From assembly GCA_030159075.1 (NCBI GenBank), contig BROG01000509.1, forward strand, positions 474,557-538,556: a stretch of 64,000 nt of DNA, in the 5' to 3' direction. This document shows, in pieces, positions 1 through 12,300 of this stretch (positions are counted from its first letter, which is position 1; each line of letters opens with the position of its first letter). The position numbers and the translations under genes are program-made. Origin of the DNA: Atrina japonica. Its lineage: Eukaryota; Mollusca; Bivalvia; Pterioida; Pinnidae. The notes under the pieces were generated by a model. The model was not told the DNA's origin. It saw only the letters and a list, made by a program, of their open reading frames with translations, and searched no databases.

Positions 1-504
1 GTTAACACTATTCAATCTATTATCAAATATGTGATAATACTTTTTTCTAAGACAGGTGATAAAAAGCTATATATTTATATTTATTCATCTCATGATTAAC
101 ATTATTGTAATTATTTTAAGTGATATTTAAGATATTCAGAAAATAAGCTACTTTTTTAGAAAAATATAAAACTTGATCTACATGTACGAGGGTTGATTGA
201 TAAGTGTTGAGCCTTGAATTGAAGGAGTTAAGCAGGGCTGGCCATTTTCAGCCATTTTCTTGTCAAAGGTAATGCTCAAAGCAAGCTGATCAGTACAACT
301 TTTTGTGACCGGACCCAGATGTGACTGGATCCAGATGTTAGAGGACTGGACCCAGATGTTAGAGGATTGGACCTAGATGTTAGAGGACTGGACCAAGGCA
401 AAACTTAATAAAAAAAAATCCTGGACCAAAGCAGTTGAAAGAAAATTTTCAGCCCCTGCAATAAAATTTGTAGTAGAGATACATTGGTATCCATGGTAAC
501 TTAC

Positions 505-3500
505 TCTAATGGATTTCCATACAGACATCTCTGGATAAGATTATCAAATGATGAACTTGTATGAAGAAAAGCGAGTTCTCCATCACTCTGAAAATAAAAG
601 AACTACAGCTGTCAGATTGTTGTCAAATTTTCAAAATACATACGCTACAACTACATGTAATAGAAGTCAGTTCAACTGCTGTGCTATAACTGGAGATTTT
701 AAAATTTTTATCCCGAGATTTAGTCTCTGATAACCGGAGATTTTTAATCGACATTTTTATCACTGTTTTGTCATAATTTTTTCTGCATATTATAATTTCT
801 TGATGATTTACATGTGTTTTGTTTTCATCACTTAATCAACTTTGTGTCTTTTTTATGTGTTTTTATGAGTTTAGTACGCATATACCAGCTGAATAAAAAG
901 ATAAGAACTGATCTGTTTATTATATAATTTATAACAAAACTAAATTTGTTTGTTTGTTTATTGTTGTTTAACGTCCCACTCAAGAATCTTTCACTCATAT
1001 GGAGATTTTACCAAATGATGGTGAAGGGTTTCAAATTTTGGCCTATACTCGCCACTTACAGCCAATGAGCAGTGAAGGTTCTTTAACATGCCGACACCTA
1101 CTGTGACACGGGACGTTGGTTTTTACTGTCTCAGTCTGAAAGACAGGAAACCAACCTGCTGCCAGCTTGACTCGAACTCATGACCAAGAGTTGAGCCCGC
1201 TTCTGACTGAGCCAGGCCTGCTCATAACAAAACTAAATTTCCATAATTTAAATGACAGTCCCGTCCGGTATGATATTGTCTATTACACTACTCCAGAAGT
1301 ACATCTCATTATGCTAAGCAATGTGTTCTGTGATAATATAGACTTCAAAGTGAATGTCTTGTGTGTTTAATTAAAAATAAAATACTTAGATTGTCATTTT
1401 ATTTTGTTAAAATTGATCAGAAATTTTGTTTAAGACCATGCAACTTGTACTTGAAATGTCCAATTGACTGACGGTTCTGAAATGTGATGGGAGGGGTGCA
1501 AGGGTCACTAAATATGGAGGGAGTACTAGGTTCTTTACCTTCCATGTTGCAATCAATGTACTCTGTGGTAACTGATACAGGTTCACCATGTCATCTCCGC
1601 CAACAGGCTTATGTTTACTGGCAAAGGTCTTCCAGTCCAGATCCACAGTAAGCAACAGCGATCGCTGGTATGGACTTGAAATAAAAAATAACAGGTCTAA
1701 TGACTTGGAATTGGAAACAAGAAGCTGAAAGGACCTTACAGGCCACTAGTTTCTGCTTTTATTGTAAAGCAATTTATAGGTCACCTGTAACTTGCACTGG
1801 TCTGGTACTGAACTAATCTGTATTCACAGACAAGCTAATAAAAGCTGACTATACCAACTAGAGACAGGTGAATCAAAGCAAACTACTCTAACTTAAGAGA
1901 CAGGTGAATTAAGATGGAGATACTTAACTTACAAGAGACAGGTGAACCAAGACAGACTAAACTTACTAGAGACAGGTGAATCAAAACATACTAAACTGCC
2001 TAGAGACAGGTGAATCAATACAGGCTTAATTGATTAGAGACAGGTGAATCAAGACAGACTAAACTGACTGGAGACAGGTGAATCGACAGGCTTAACATAC
2101 TAGAGAGAGGTGAATCAATACAGGCTTAATTGACTAGAGACAGGTGAATCAAGACAGACTAAACTGACTGGAGACAGGTGAATCAAGACAGACTAAACAT
2201 ATTACTAGAGACAGGTGAATCAATGCAGGCTAAATTGACTAGAGACAGGTGAATCAATGCAGGCTTAATTGACTAAAGACATGTGAATCAAATAGGCTAC
2301 ACTGACTAGAGACAGGTGAATCAAATAGGCTACACTGACTAGAGACAGGTGAATGAAAACAAGTTAAACTGATTAAAGACAGGTGAATCAAGACTGAAGC
2401 TATCAAAGTAGAGAGAGGAGACATCAAAACAGCAAAACAGACTAAGAATGGTTTAGAGACAGAAAAATCAAGACAAACTAAAAGATACACAGATCTGAAA
2501 CATTTTATATGTAATTATGTTTTTTACTTTCCAGTGAAGTACAACATTTTCAACAAATATTTACACTAATCAACTATACATACCCATTCTTTATTGCTTG
2601 ATTAGACTTCACATCACAGAACAGTGGATTACACGAGTACATCCGCACTTGCTTTACTTGATGCAGTGGCAATGCTTGTAACGAGAACCATCTTACTGAC
2701 ACAGACATCAAATGGAATGAAACATCTTGATGACTAAGACAGTGCTCGTTGTCGCTCGAGTCCACTAAAGCCAACTGGAACGATATCCCCGCTACCCTAG
2801 AATAACAAATCAGAAGTAACTTAAAATAGAATACCATACTGCACCCGACTACAATGGTCAAGAAATTGTAATAAAAAGAATCCGGCAAAGATCACTGATT
2901 ATTTTTTTACAATATTATAATTTGAAACTTTATGTCAAATCACTTTGTGCTTAATTTTTTTTCGCGTAATGCAAATAATTTGTTTTTGAGAGTAGTTACG
3001 ACTAATATTGGCCAGCCTGGTATCATATGCCTGACTTATACTCACTGGCAAGCTTGTTCAAATTCTTTAGTCTGTGATAATCCAGTGTATGGACTCTTTC
3101 TTTTCAGTAGCTTGAATGTTCTTTTATTTCTTTGGGCAACACATCTATCAAATGAAAGTACATGTCAATATTGTGGCAGAATTGGTAATATGGTGCTATT
3201 ATTAGCTTGAGCTAGTGGGGTTTCCCCTTTAGTTTGATTGGCAGATCGTCAGATTTGTCAATCAGGGGAACCAGGTTCAAATCCCAAAAAGAGGCAGTAA
3301 ATGTTTTTGTTAATATAAAATTATACAAAAGTATCAATGCCATTGACAATTGGTAACTTCTGTCGTGTAAATGCAACAAAGTCAATATGGTGGTAGGTAA
3401 AAAAGCCAAAAGACATTAAATTTGGAGATCCATTGGCCTTTGCAGTCACCTGTGCAAAGTTTTGGTGAAATGACAGTCATGGTGACATTTGCATTGTCAA

Positions 3501-6500
3501 ATTATAAGGATGGTATGAAATTTCTGTAGTCTATATACAAAATGTTTAGTTTTCTAGGAAATGCTTAAATCAGGTTCTCTGAACAATCCATCTCCATGAC
3601 CAGTGACCTGAAGTCTAAGGCAACAGTAATCTTCTCGTAATTTTCTGCAATTTTCTGATCTGCATATAAGTACATGTACATAAAATGTCTTTTATATTTT
3701 GGATACAAATGACAAGTGACAAATGACCATATCTTTGTACATGAACAGTAGAACCAGGGGCTCTGAATTTACTTTGAGAACATAATCTTCACATCTTTCC
3801 TTACAACTTTCAAATTGCATATGCCTATAAAAAAAAGGTTTTAAGGGAAAATGAAGATTTTTAGCCCTCCTATGTGCCAGTGACCTTTTATCAGATTATG
3901 TGGTTTCTGAAAACAGGGAGTCTCTCCAAAGAGGTTTTTATCTAAAGGATTATTTAAAGGGTCATTAGCTGTGTGTACCAAAAAAAAAAAATATTTCGAT
4001 ATTTTCTACTTTTACTACTTGTACTTGATGTACAATAACAAATAAGAGCTATACACAGACATAGAAAATATTATTTTCCAATATATTTTGTGAAAATAAG
4101 GTCAGGTCCAGAGTTGTATGCATATACAAATAGTAAGATTGAATTAATCAATTGCAAGTGAATAATTGCCAAACTGGGTTTCTCAAGCAATTTTCACAAA
4201 ATATTCATAATTTAAGAATTTTCATGCCAGTGTATATCTCTTTTTTGTTATTGTATATCAATCTAAGTAGTAAAAAAGGAAAGAAATTGTTTTGAAAAAA
4301 AAAACAAAGCTAATGCCCGTTTAACAACATGGTTTTCAGAATGTGGTCTCAGAAGAGAGGTGACCTTTCAAGACAGGTTCTACTGTACAATAAAGATTTT
4401 GATATTTTTACCTTTTCATGCACTCTGCTTTGAATGCAGCTTTTGATATATCTTGGTCCTTTGGGGCACCTGTCTTTTTGTCAAAATTTGCATACTTATG
4501 AAATATTGGCTTCCATAATGAGCTGTTAAATAAAAAAACAAAACATCACATGGTTAAACTACAAATTGGTCGCTTGGATTTAAAAAATATAGAATGATAC
4601 AAATTACTTGAAAATAATACATTTTCAGAACTACACATAATCACAGTAAAACCTTCAATAAAAGACATCCTTTTCACAAAAATAAGAATGACAAACAAAT
4701 GATCAATAAAAAAAAAGTTATAAAAAATGACAAAATCTACCCCATACCAACATATCATACTTCCACCCCAATTAACCTAATTTCAACCAATTTTCTTATA
4801 CATGTATACAACATTGAAAATAGATTAAGTCCAAAACAGGGTCATTTTTGCAAAAACTACAGGACTAAAATCCAGCATCTTTAGCAAATAAAAAGCCCAG
4901 GTGCTAAGAATTATAAGACCTATTTGCCAAGTATGATAGTCAAAGTCTGAGCAGAAGATGCAGGTAAACCTGACCTCAACCTATCTTTGTAACCAAATGC
5001 TAAATGCATAACCTCAATCTAAATCTCTGTAGAGGGGACTCGGGCACAAGAGCTGGAAACATCCGAATGTCAGACAAACACTCTTTTTTTATAGGACTGT
5101 TTGTTCAGTGATCAGATGTTTCCTGCTCCTGTGACTCAGTTGAGCTGATAAAACAAACTACCAGTAAAAAAGGGCAACCTAGGAAAAAGTTTGTTTTTAA
5201 TGACCCTTTGATCCCACCCAAAAGTTTTGTTTTTAATAACCCACTGATCCCCCTAAAAAGTTTTGTTTTTAATTACCCTTTGATTCCCCAAAAAGTTTTG
5301 TTTTTAATTTCCCTTTGATTCCCCTCAAAAATTTTGTTTTTAATTACCCTTTGATCCTCAAACATCTGAAAGTTTTAGAATAATCAATTGTATTGGAAAA
5401 TGTTGAAGACCATGCAAATAACCTTTAACTCATATACTCCAAAAGACACATTGGGACTGGTCTAACAGGGCTGGAATTTCACAGAAAATTTTATTTAGCC
5501 ACCAGGGCTCACAGGATAAGATACTCATGAGCCCGTATCAACGTGAATGAGTCTGTATATTTAATACATAAATAGCTACTACTGTAAACAGATTAATATA
5601 ATAAGATGCCTTCTACAAAAGGACTGGATAAAAAACCACTAAAAATTGTAAATAAAGTGACCATCAATTTATTTCTGTAATTTTGATATCGTACCACCGC
5701 ATGAGTATTAGAAATGGCAGAAATTGTTAACATGTGCTTCTGTAATATGAGTTTACCACTGTGTTTTTATATAGGTGTTACAAAGCAAATAATAGTTACT
5801 CCCCCTTTGCTTTCCGAGTCAAGTCTCAAATATGCCTTAAAACAAGAATAAGTAACAAGTGCTTCATGTTTGTTGTCATGGTATGAGGTATATAGGTTGA
5901 AATGTTTATTCACCAGCGGGCCAAATGATATACAGTTTTAATCACTTTGAGCAAAAAGGCAAATGGTTAATTCCAACCCTGTCTAAGCCATTAAATTGAT
6001 TTAGAGAAGCGTCCATTGCTTTTCAGGGTTGATGTATAAAAGAATAGGTCAATTATACAAAGGCCGAATCTTCCTCTAGCAGCCACATCTGACAAGATTT
6101 TCAACTGCTACATTCGTATTATTCTGGTTTTTTTTTATTGGTGTTTAATGCCACAACAATTTTTCAGTTATATGGAGGCCGCCAATTTTTAAAGGAGTAG
6201 GAGAGAAATAGATTACAATGTACCCGGGAAGAGACCACTGACCTTCTGCAAGTAAACTGGCAAACTTCCCCACAAAATCAGAATAGACTCTATTCAAAGA
6301 AGAGCAAAACAACTGTTGCAGCATGTACAATTGCAAACAAAAAAATGAATGGCTTACAAAGTGGTCTAGTGGTAGAGTGCTCAACTTGCAAGTGAAAGAT
6401 TAAGGGTTTGATTCCAAGGTCTTTTTTTATGATGTCCTTAGTTACTTACTTGTCGCCAGCAATAGAATGCCAGATCTTATTGACTTGTGCCGCCGAGATC

Positions 6501-8976
6501 AAATCTTGAGGTGAAAGGTAGCTGAATATGATCAAGATGACCTCATCTGGAATGCTGGAAAAAAAAGGCAATCAATCGTCTGTTTCCTTTATCAATAATT
6601 ATCACTTCAGGTAGCTTTTTAAGATTTTAGCCATTTTTAGGTCAAAATTTCATATAAGCATTGATTCTATATCTTTTCCCGAAATGACCTGAATGACGAC
6701 TGTGTAATTTGTGAAGTGAATTATAGTTTTCTTTATATAAGTAAATTTTATACTGTTACCATGGAACTTGTCTCATGAGAGGCCACATGTTTTGTGAGAA
6801 CTATAAGAACAGACCACCTGTCTTGTGAGAACTGTAAGAACAGACCACTTGTCTTATGAGAAATGTAAGAACAGACCACTTGTCTTGTGAGAACTGTAAT
6901 AACAGACCACTTGTCTTGTGAGAACTGTAATAACAGACCATCTGTCTTGTGAAACCAGTGTCATAGAAGATCACCTGTTTTGTGAGTTCTATGTAAAAAC
7001 AGACCACCTGTCTTGTGAGGCCGTTGTCATAGAATACCACCTGTCTTGTGAGACTATTGTCATAGAAAACCACCTGTCTTGTGAGCTCTATGTTAAAACA
7101 GACCACCTGTCTTGTGAGACATGTTATAACAGACCACCTGTCTTTTGAGACCACTGTTATAGAAGACCATGTGTCTTGTGAAAACTGTTAGAACAGACCA
7201 CCTGTCTTGTAAGAATTGTTATAACAGACCACCTATCTCATGAGACCGCTGTTATAACAGACCACCTGTCTTGTGATATACCACTGTCAAAAAAAATAAC
7301 CTGTAATGTGAGACCACTTCATAATGATAATTTATATAAAACTTCTTTGAAAGACCACCTACAATATATCTTGTCAAACCACACTTCACCTACAGGATGA
7401 GGTGTTCTTTCAAGACAGACCTCACCATATAAGTTATAATATAGTTTAATTACATTTATAAATATTACACTTTTATTCATAATGATATAAACACAGTAAG
7501 TCAGAGGTGATTTAACGCAAAGTCCTTGTCACACGCCTTATAAACACAAAAATGTGTCTTGAGAAATACTTTGCCACTGAGAGCTAAGCCATTTAGAAGA
7601 GCTTTCAAAGTCTCATAACTCTGGTAAATATAGCTGAATGTAGGTCACAATCATTCACCCCTAAAGACAAATTTGGACTGGTCTAGGTCATTGATTTACA
7701 GAGGAGTCCAATGTTTTTTCAGGGGTTGATAAGTTAAGATGATATTAAAACAACTATGATATTAGTATGTACTCACTCATATATTCTTACTTTTCCTCTT
7801 CGTATAGGTTTCTGCGAAATTACATTCTGGTAAATCAAATCTAATTTTTTGCTCTTCCTGGATGAAACAAAAAGCTACATTTATTATATGATTAATATCA
7901 CATAAAGATGGTTTAAGTATGGAAATGTCACCAGCTGTAGTTCAAGTGACAAATATTTTGACCAGTGCTATGGAATCTTGCAAAAGCAATGGAAATTTCA
8001 ATTATATCTTGCTATATGAATGCATGTATATGATATAAAAAGGAGTGGAGGCCTCCATGGCCAAGTGGTTGGAACATTGTGGTTGAAACCATGAAATCAG
8101 TCTCCCCTCCCCCAACATTAAAAACTGGAGACTACAGGGCTCAGGAAAACCACTTGTCTGTGACGAGTGAAATTCAGATCTGGCAATGAAAATCTCAATT
8201 TTGCTGTGACAATATGACCTATAGGATATAAATACCACTATGAAAACAAATGGCCATCACTTCCATTTATATCTTGTTATGTGAATGCATGTGATCTCAC
8301 CTATTCAAGTGCTGTGTATCAATCTGTACAAGTAAAACCCAACACTCAAAAGTAATTACTAACCTAAGGAATCTAACAAATAGAAGACAATTATTACATA
8401 TATAAAGAATAGACTGAAATCAATGTGATACAAAAGACCCTTTCCTGAGTTGGTCCATTCTGTCACAGTTTGTAATAATTGTATGTTGCTTGAAAAGGAA
8501 TTGTGGCCTGTATCACTTCCAGTTAAGTACAGTCAAACCTACTTATACTGATCGAGCCTTTTTACACTGAAATCCTGCTTTCTCTGAAATTATTTTGATT
8601 CTTCGGTCAAATTTCTTTATTACCAACTTATAACCTGGCTATTTAAAAACCTCTGTATATCTAAAAGGAAAATTCATTTCCCTTTTGATTTCAATATATC
8701 TGGATCAACTGTACTGTATATCGGTAATATATATTTAAGACCTGAAATTACGATTACATGCAGTGGAAGGTGCCAGAAGAAAAATACGAATTATCATGCG
8801 AGCAAATTGTACAGGGATCATACATAGACCAGAAATAAACCCAGTTCAAACGCGTTCTTGACATGCCTGAGCGTCCTTAGCAACTTCACTTACGGAGTCA
8901 AGGTTTTAGATTTTGGTGATTTACGGTCACTAAGGTATTTAGCCAGATGTTTGCGATGTCCATTTTGCCCTGACAT
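505..8976 (-). CDS. FBXO15: FBXO15-like F-box protein (3' end beyond the left edge)
   Basis: Exons on the minus strand, 5' to 3': 8894-8976, 7777-7857, 6450-6554, 4412-4522, 2584-2796, 1539-1674, 505-587. All junctions are GT-AG and keep frame; 270 codons are present. The start ATG (8976-8974) opens MSGQNGHRKHLAKYL. An F-box lies at about residues 55-100 (IPDEVILIIFSYL, then NSLWKPIF), the segment that docks F-box proteins onto SKP1 in SCF ubiquitin ligases. Downstream blocks such as SVRWFSL, VGGDDMVNLYQLPQSTLIA and SDGELAFLHTSS match, from my memory of the family, the order and spacing of the conserved region of vertebrate FBXO15, which supports that name over a generic F-box protein. The last visible exon ends in a good donor (GTAAGT at 504-499), so the C-terminal part lies to the left. 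Introns hold two minisatellites, MITEs and SINEs. The F-box identity is firm; the FBXO15 orthology is likely. Confidence 0.8.
931..1240 (-). mobile_element. tRNA-derived SINE (type 1) with 17-bp target duplication
   Basis: Perfect direct repeats ATAACAAAACTAAATTT at 931-947 and 1224-1240 flank the element. The minus strand starts with a tRNA-like head (GTTCGAGTC-type B box), has a central domain including TGTCACAGTAGGTGTCGGCA, and ends GACGTTAAACAACAATAAAC. Confidence 0.8.
1850..2460. repeat. Minisatellite, about 35-bp unit, roughly 17 copies
   Basis: Units contain GACTAGAGACAGGTGAATCA followed by AGACAGACTAAACT. Lies in an FBXO15-like intron. Confidence 0.85.
3218..3300 (+). mobile_element. 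Possible tRNA-like SINE head
   Basis: GAACCAGGTTCAAATCCC resembles a B box at about the right distance from TTAGTTTGATTGGCAGAT. Confidence 0.3.
3955..4324. mobile_element. Foldback MITE, about 365 bp (TTAA type)
   Basis: Ends TTAAAGGGTCATTAGC and GCTAATGCCCGTTTAA are inverted repeats, with a long second inverted pair around CACAGACATAGAAA and TTTTCATGCCAGTGTATA. Matches copies at 13738, 23779, 35125 and 49232. Confidence 0.75.
5195..5360. repeat. Short tandem repeat, about 40-bp unit, four copies
   Basis: TTTTGTTTTTAAT then ACCCTTTGATCCCC, imperfect. In an FBXO15-like intron. Confidence 0.7.
6126..6415 (-). mobile_element. tRNA-derived SINE (type 2)
   Basis: Minus-strand copy: tail GTGGCATTAAACACCAAT, body CTTGCAGAAGGTCAGTGGTC, head near 6360-6415. 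It lies in an FBXO15-like intron. Confidence 0.65.
6775..7280. repeat. Minisatellite, about 30-bp unit, roughly 16 copies
   Basis: Units contain ACAGACCACCTGTCTTGTGA. Lies in an FBXO15-like intron. Long open frames here arise from the repeat and are not genes. Confidence 0.85.
7655..7735. mobile_element. Very short TTAA-type MITE (about 85 bp)
   Basis: CATTCACCCCTAAAGACA to TTTTCAGGGGTTGATAAGTTAA; matches 28060 and 60062. Confidence 0.6.
8046..8160 (+). mobile_element. tRNA-derived SINE (type 2), diverged
   Basis: GGCCTCCATGGCCAAGTGG-type head followed by worn body with CCAACATTAAAAACTGG. Confidence 0.45.
8528..8718. mobile_element. Mariner-like MITE
   Basis: TACAGTCAAACCTACTTATA at one end and ACTGTACTGTA at the other; about 190 bp, TA-flanked. 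Confidence 0.55.
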
Positions 8977-9326
8977 GTTCCAGTCTTACTCATTTACGAC
9001 GGTTTTCATTTTCAATAAAGCTTTAGGCTCGATATCCGTCCAAATCCGATTCCGAGGTAATAAACGGATGTCGACATAACTAAAGTAATACTTAAAACCA
9101 GACTCGGATAAGTAATTTTAAATTGAGAGATTTTATATTAGTTATGAGTTTATCAACTGTTTATTACTTCTTTCAATGATCGTAATATTTGTATTGCACT
9201 ACAATGCTAAGATCACCATACTGATAAAAAAATCATTGTTTTAATATGTCTAGTATCAATTGGGATATCATATCCGGATAGGAAACGTGAGACGTTTTGG
9301 GCTTTAGAATTTCCTAAATATTCAAG
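8977..9326. promoter_or_regulatory. Head-to-head intergenic region, putative bidirectional promoter of FBXO15-like and PFDN4
   Basis: The start codons of the minus-strand F-box gene and the plus-strand PFDN4 gene are only about 350 bp apart. Both 5' UTRs and any shared promoter must lie here unless unseen non-coding exons exist. No clear TATA box is visible. The stretch is not simple repeat, unlike most of the window. Confidence 0.5.
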
Positions 9327-12300
9327 ATGGCGTCTACCATGAAAGATGCGGTATGACAATTTCTTCATTTATACAAATACCAAATATAGAATTATTTTTA
9401 CATAAGCTAACATTATTGTGTAATCAGCTCAGGATTTAGACATTTTGTATCATTTTAGTTTGTCGGTAATGAACAAATGGTAAGAGGTATGCTGACGACC
9501 TAGATACTACAAGTCTGAAATCGTTCTCGAAACAAACACTGAAACAGCAACACATGGCGACATGTCTCAACCATCAGCCTTTTTTCATGGCCATTGGGGT
9601 GCTTGGTTGGGATTTGAATCATACTTTTTATGGAGGTGAAGGACAACATGGAATAGAATATATTCAACCCCATTGATTGAAATTGGTGTCTATTGTCAGA
9701 TGAAGCAGAATGTATGCAATAAACACTTTGTTGAGATGCTTGTCCCTTAGTTTTTTTTATGATGACCCCCCCCCAAAAAAAAGGAAAAAAAAAAATTTGA
9801 TTGCTGTGACCAGCCTGTCCCACCTAAAAAAAAAAACGCCAACCATTATTTTTGTAAGCATTTTCTTCCACTTATGGTATTATTTTTTTAATATAGATCT
9901 ACATATCAAAATGAAAAAGAAAATAAATAAAAAAAAATGTGTACTATTCGACCCACCTCAAAAGCTACTGGTTCGGGAACATCTAACAAATGATTTTTTA
10001 TATAATGACCTGAATATTCTAATTATATTTTCAGGATGCAGACACACAAGTTACGTATGATGATCAACAAAAAATCAACAAATTCGCTAGAAATAACGCA
10101 AAGCTGCAAGATTTAAAAGATGAGCTAGAAAATAAAAAGGTATGTGTTTAAACATGACTGCTTAAGCTTATAAGATAGATCTGGCTTGAAGTATTTTGTT
10201 ATTTTTAGAATAAGATTATTAACGATCATAGTCATAAGGGATCATATTCTTATTGATAGGGTCTGCATTGTTTCACTATGACAATAACATCCATATCTAA
10301 GCTTGCCAAGTTATGGGACTTGTACTTACAATGTGATATAACTCAAGTGAGACAACTTGAATTGTTGAGATTTCAATGGTCAAGTGGTCAGAGCATCACT
10401 CTTTAAAACATGAAGTGTCTCTCACGTCTAGCAAGCATGGGTTTGAGGCCTGCTGGAAGTTTTTTTGTGAGAAAGTTTGCCATTTTACATGCAGAAGGCC
10501 GGTGGTCTCTTCCTGGGTACATTGTAACCAGATCTTCTACTCCACCATTAAAAATTGGCCGTCACCATCTGACTGCAAAATTGTTGAGTGTGGCATAAAA
10601 CACCATTCATACAAACAACTTGAATAACTACCGTAAATTGGGATATTTTGACATCGCTAAAATTTGGTCACTTTGGTCATAAAATGAAGGGTTATTTTTT
10701 GGTCAGTTCAATTTTGGCCATTTATGTTTATATCATGTTGAAAAATGGCCTACCATCAGACCTCTGATTTGTTATGTCGAACATTTAAGGTGTTTGAAAT
10801 ATCAAAAGATTCAAAAGGGTCAGTACAATGATTTGAATTGATGCGTCACATACATGGTTCTTAATTAAGTTTAACGTCCACAGAGTGTTATTTCAAAAAC
10901 TCTTTGTTTATCAATCTATAAAATACTAACATATTTTTTAAAAAGTGCCGGTAGAAACATTGTGTACATATTTTGGACAGTTTAATTTTTGCTATTTTAA
11001 TAGGGTGGCCACATTGGCCAAAATCAAACAACGGCCAAAATATCAAAAATTATGTTACAGTTGAACTCGGATATATTGAAAACGAAGGGGAATAAACTTT
11101 TCTTTCAATTTAACCTGGTTTCAAAATAACCCATGGAATTTGTACATGTATAATCATAATAAATTCAACATTTGTCGTGTTTTATTTTTATAGAAAGAGT
11201 TACAGAACTTAGAAGATGCAGCAGATGAATTATTGATGCAGGAGGGAGAAGATGCACCTATTCCATATCCTTTAGAGCAGTTTTATTCACTAATTACAGT
11301 CACACTTATCTATGAAGGTCACTCAGGAGAATAGGCAAAAGTATCATAGCCATTATAGACAGGTGGCTTTTACAGAGAGGTTTATTCATTATGAAAAAGT
11401 TAACAAACATTATGATTTAAATGGCCTTGATAGGCAGGTGCCCTTTATACAGAGGTGGCCTTTAATGCAAGTTTGACTGTATAACAATTTTTTTTTAATA
11501 TCTGTAGGCTGATGTTAGAGCCCCAGGGTTAGTGTCTGGTTCAGAAGGTTGGTTGAGGTCAGGCTTACCTGATTCTACTGCTCATACTTGTACATCAACT
11601 ACATGTAAACTTGAATAGAATATAAGTTTTATGATTCTTAGCAGATGCTATGCTTTAGGTGACGAAAATTGAAAGTGAAACAAGATTTTTTAACTTTGCT
11701 GTTGAAACTTTGCAAACAAAGTTCAGAATTCTTGAATTTTGGAAATGTATACTGCACCTTTATATTAACCGCCGGACTTCAGCAGTTGAAAAAAAGTTGC
11801 GCTGTATATTCCAAAAAATACAGTATTGATAAAAGACCATGTTTTGGTCTATTTTCAATGCACTGGTTTGGAAAATTGGTTTAGGTCAGTTTAAATAAAT
11901 ATGATAAAGAATGATGCATAATTGGTAAACAAGTATTTATTGTCAAATTCCAATCAAGATTACTTCACTGTCATAGTCTTTATTTCAGTATGCTGGAAAC
12001 TAGTGCTTGCAAACAAATCGTCATGTTTCAAAGTTGCTGAATAAAGGTTTCAAAATTTTGGAAATTAGATTTATATAAATTGGGTTCTCATATAAGAAAA
12101 TACTTCGGAGTATGACTTTATTTAGGTAGTGTTAGACAGATATATACATTTTGGTAGTTAACTACAGGTGGATAAGGAAATCTGTTTATCCAATCCAACG
12201 GTTTTCCTTTCCATGCAACACATCCATGTTTGATTATTTTCTCCTAGGCTTTTAGTAACTAGTAACTTATACCCCTGTAGCCACATTTGAACTCGCCCAT

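Noticed and set aside
6801..7154. 117-codon minus-strand frame rich in TRQVV repeats
   Set aside because: Product of the 30-bp minisatellite in an FBXO15-like intron.
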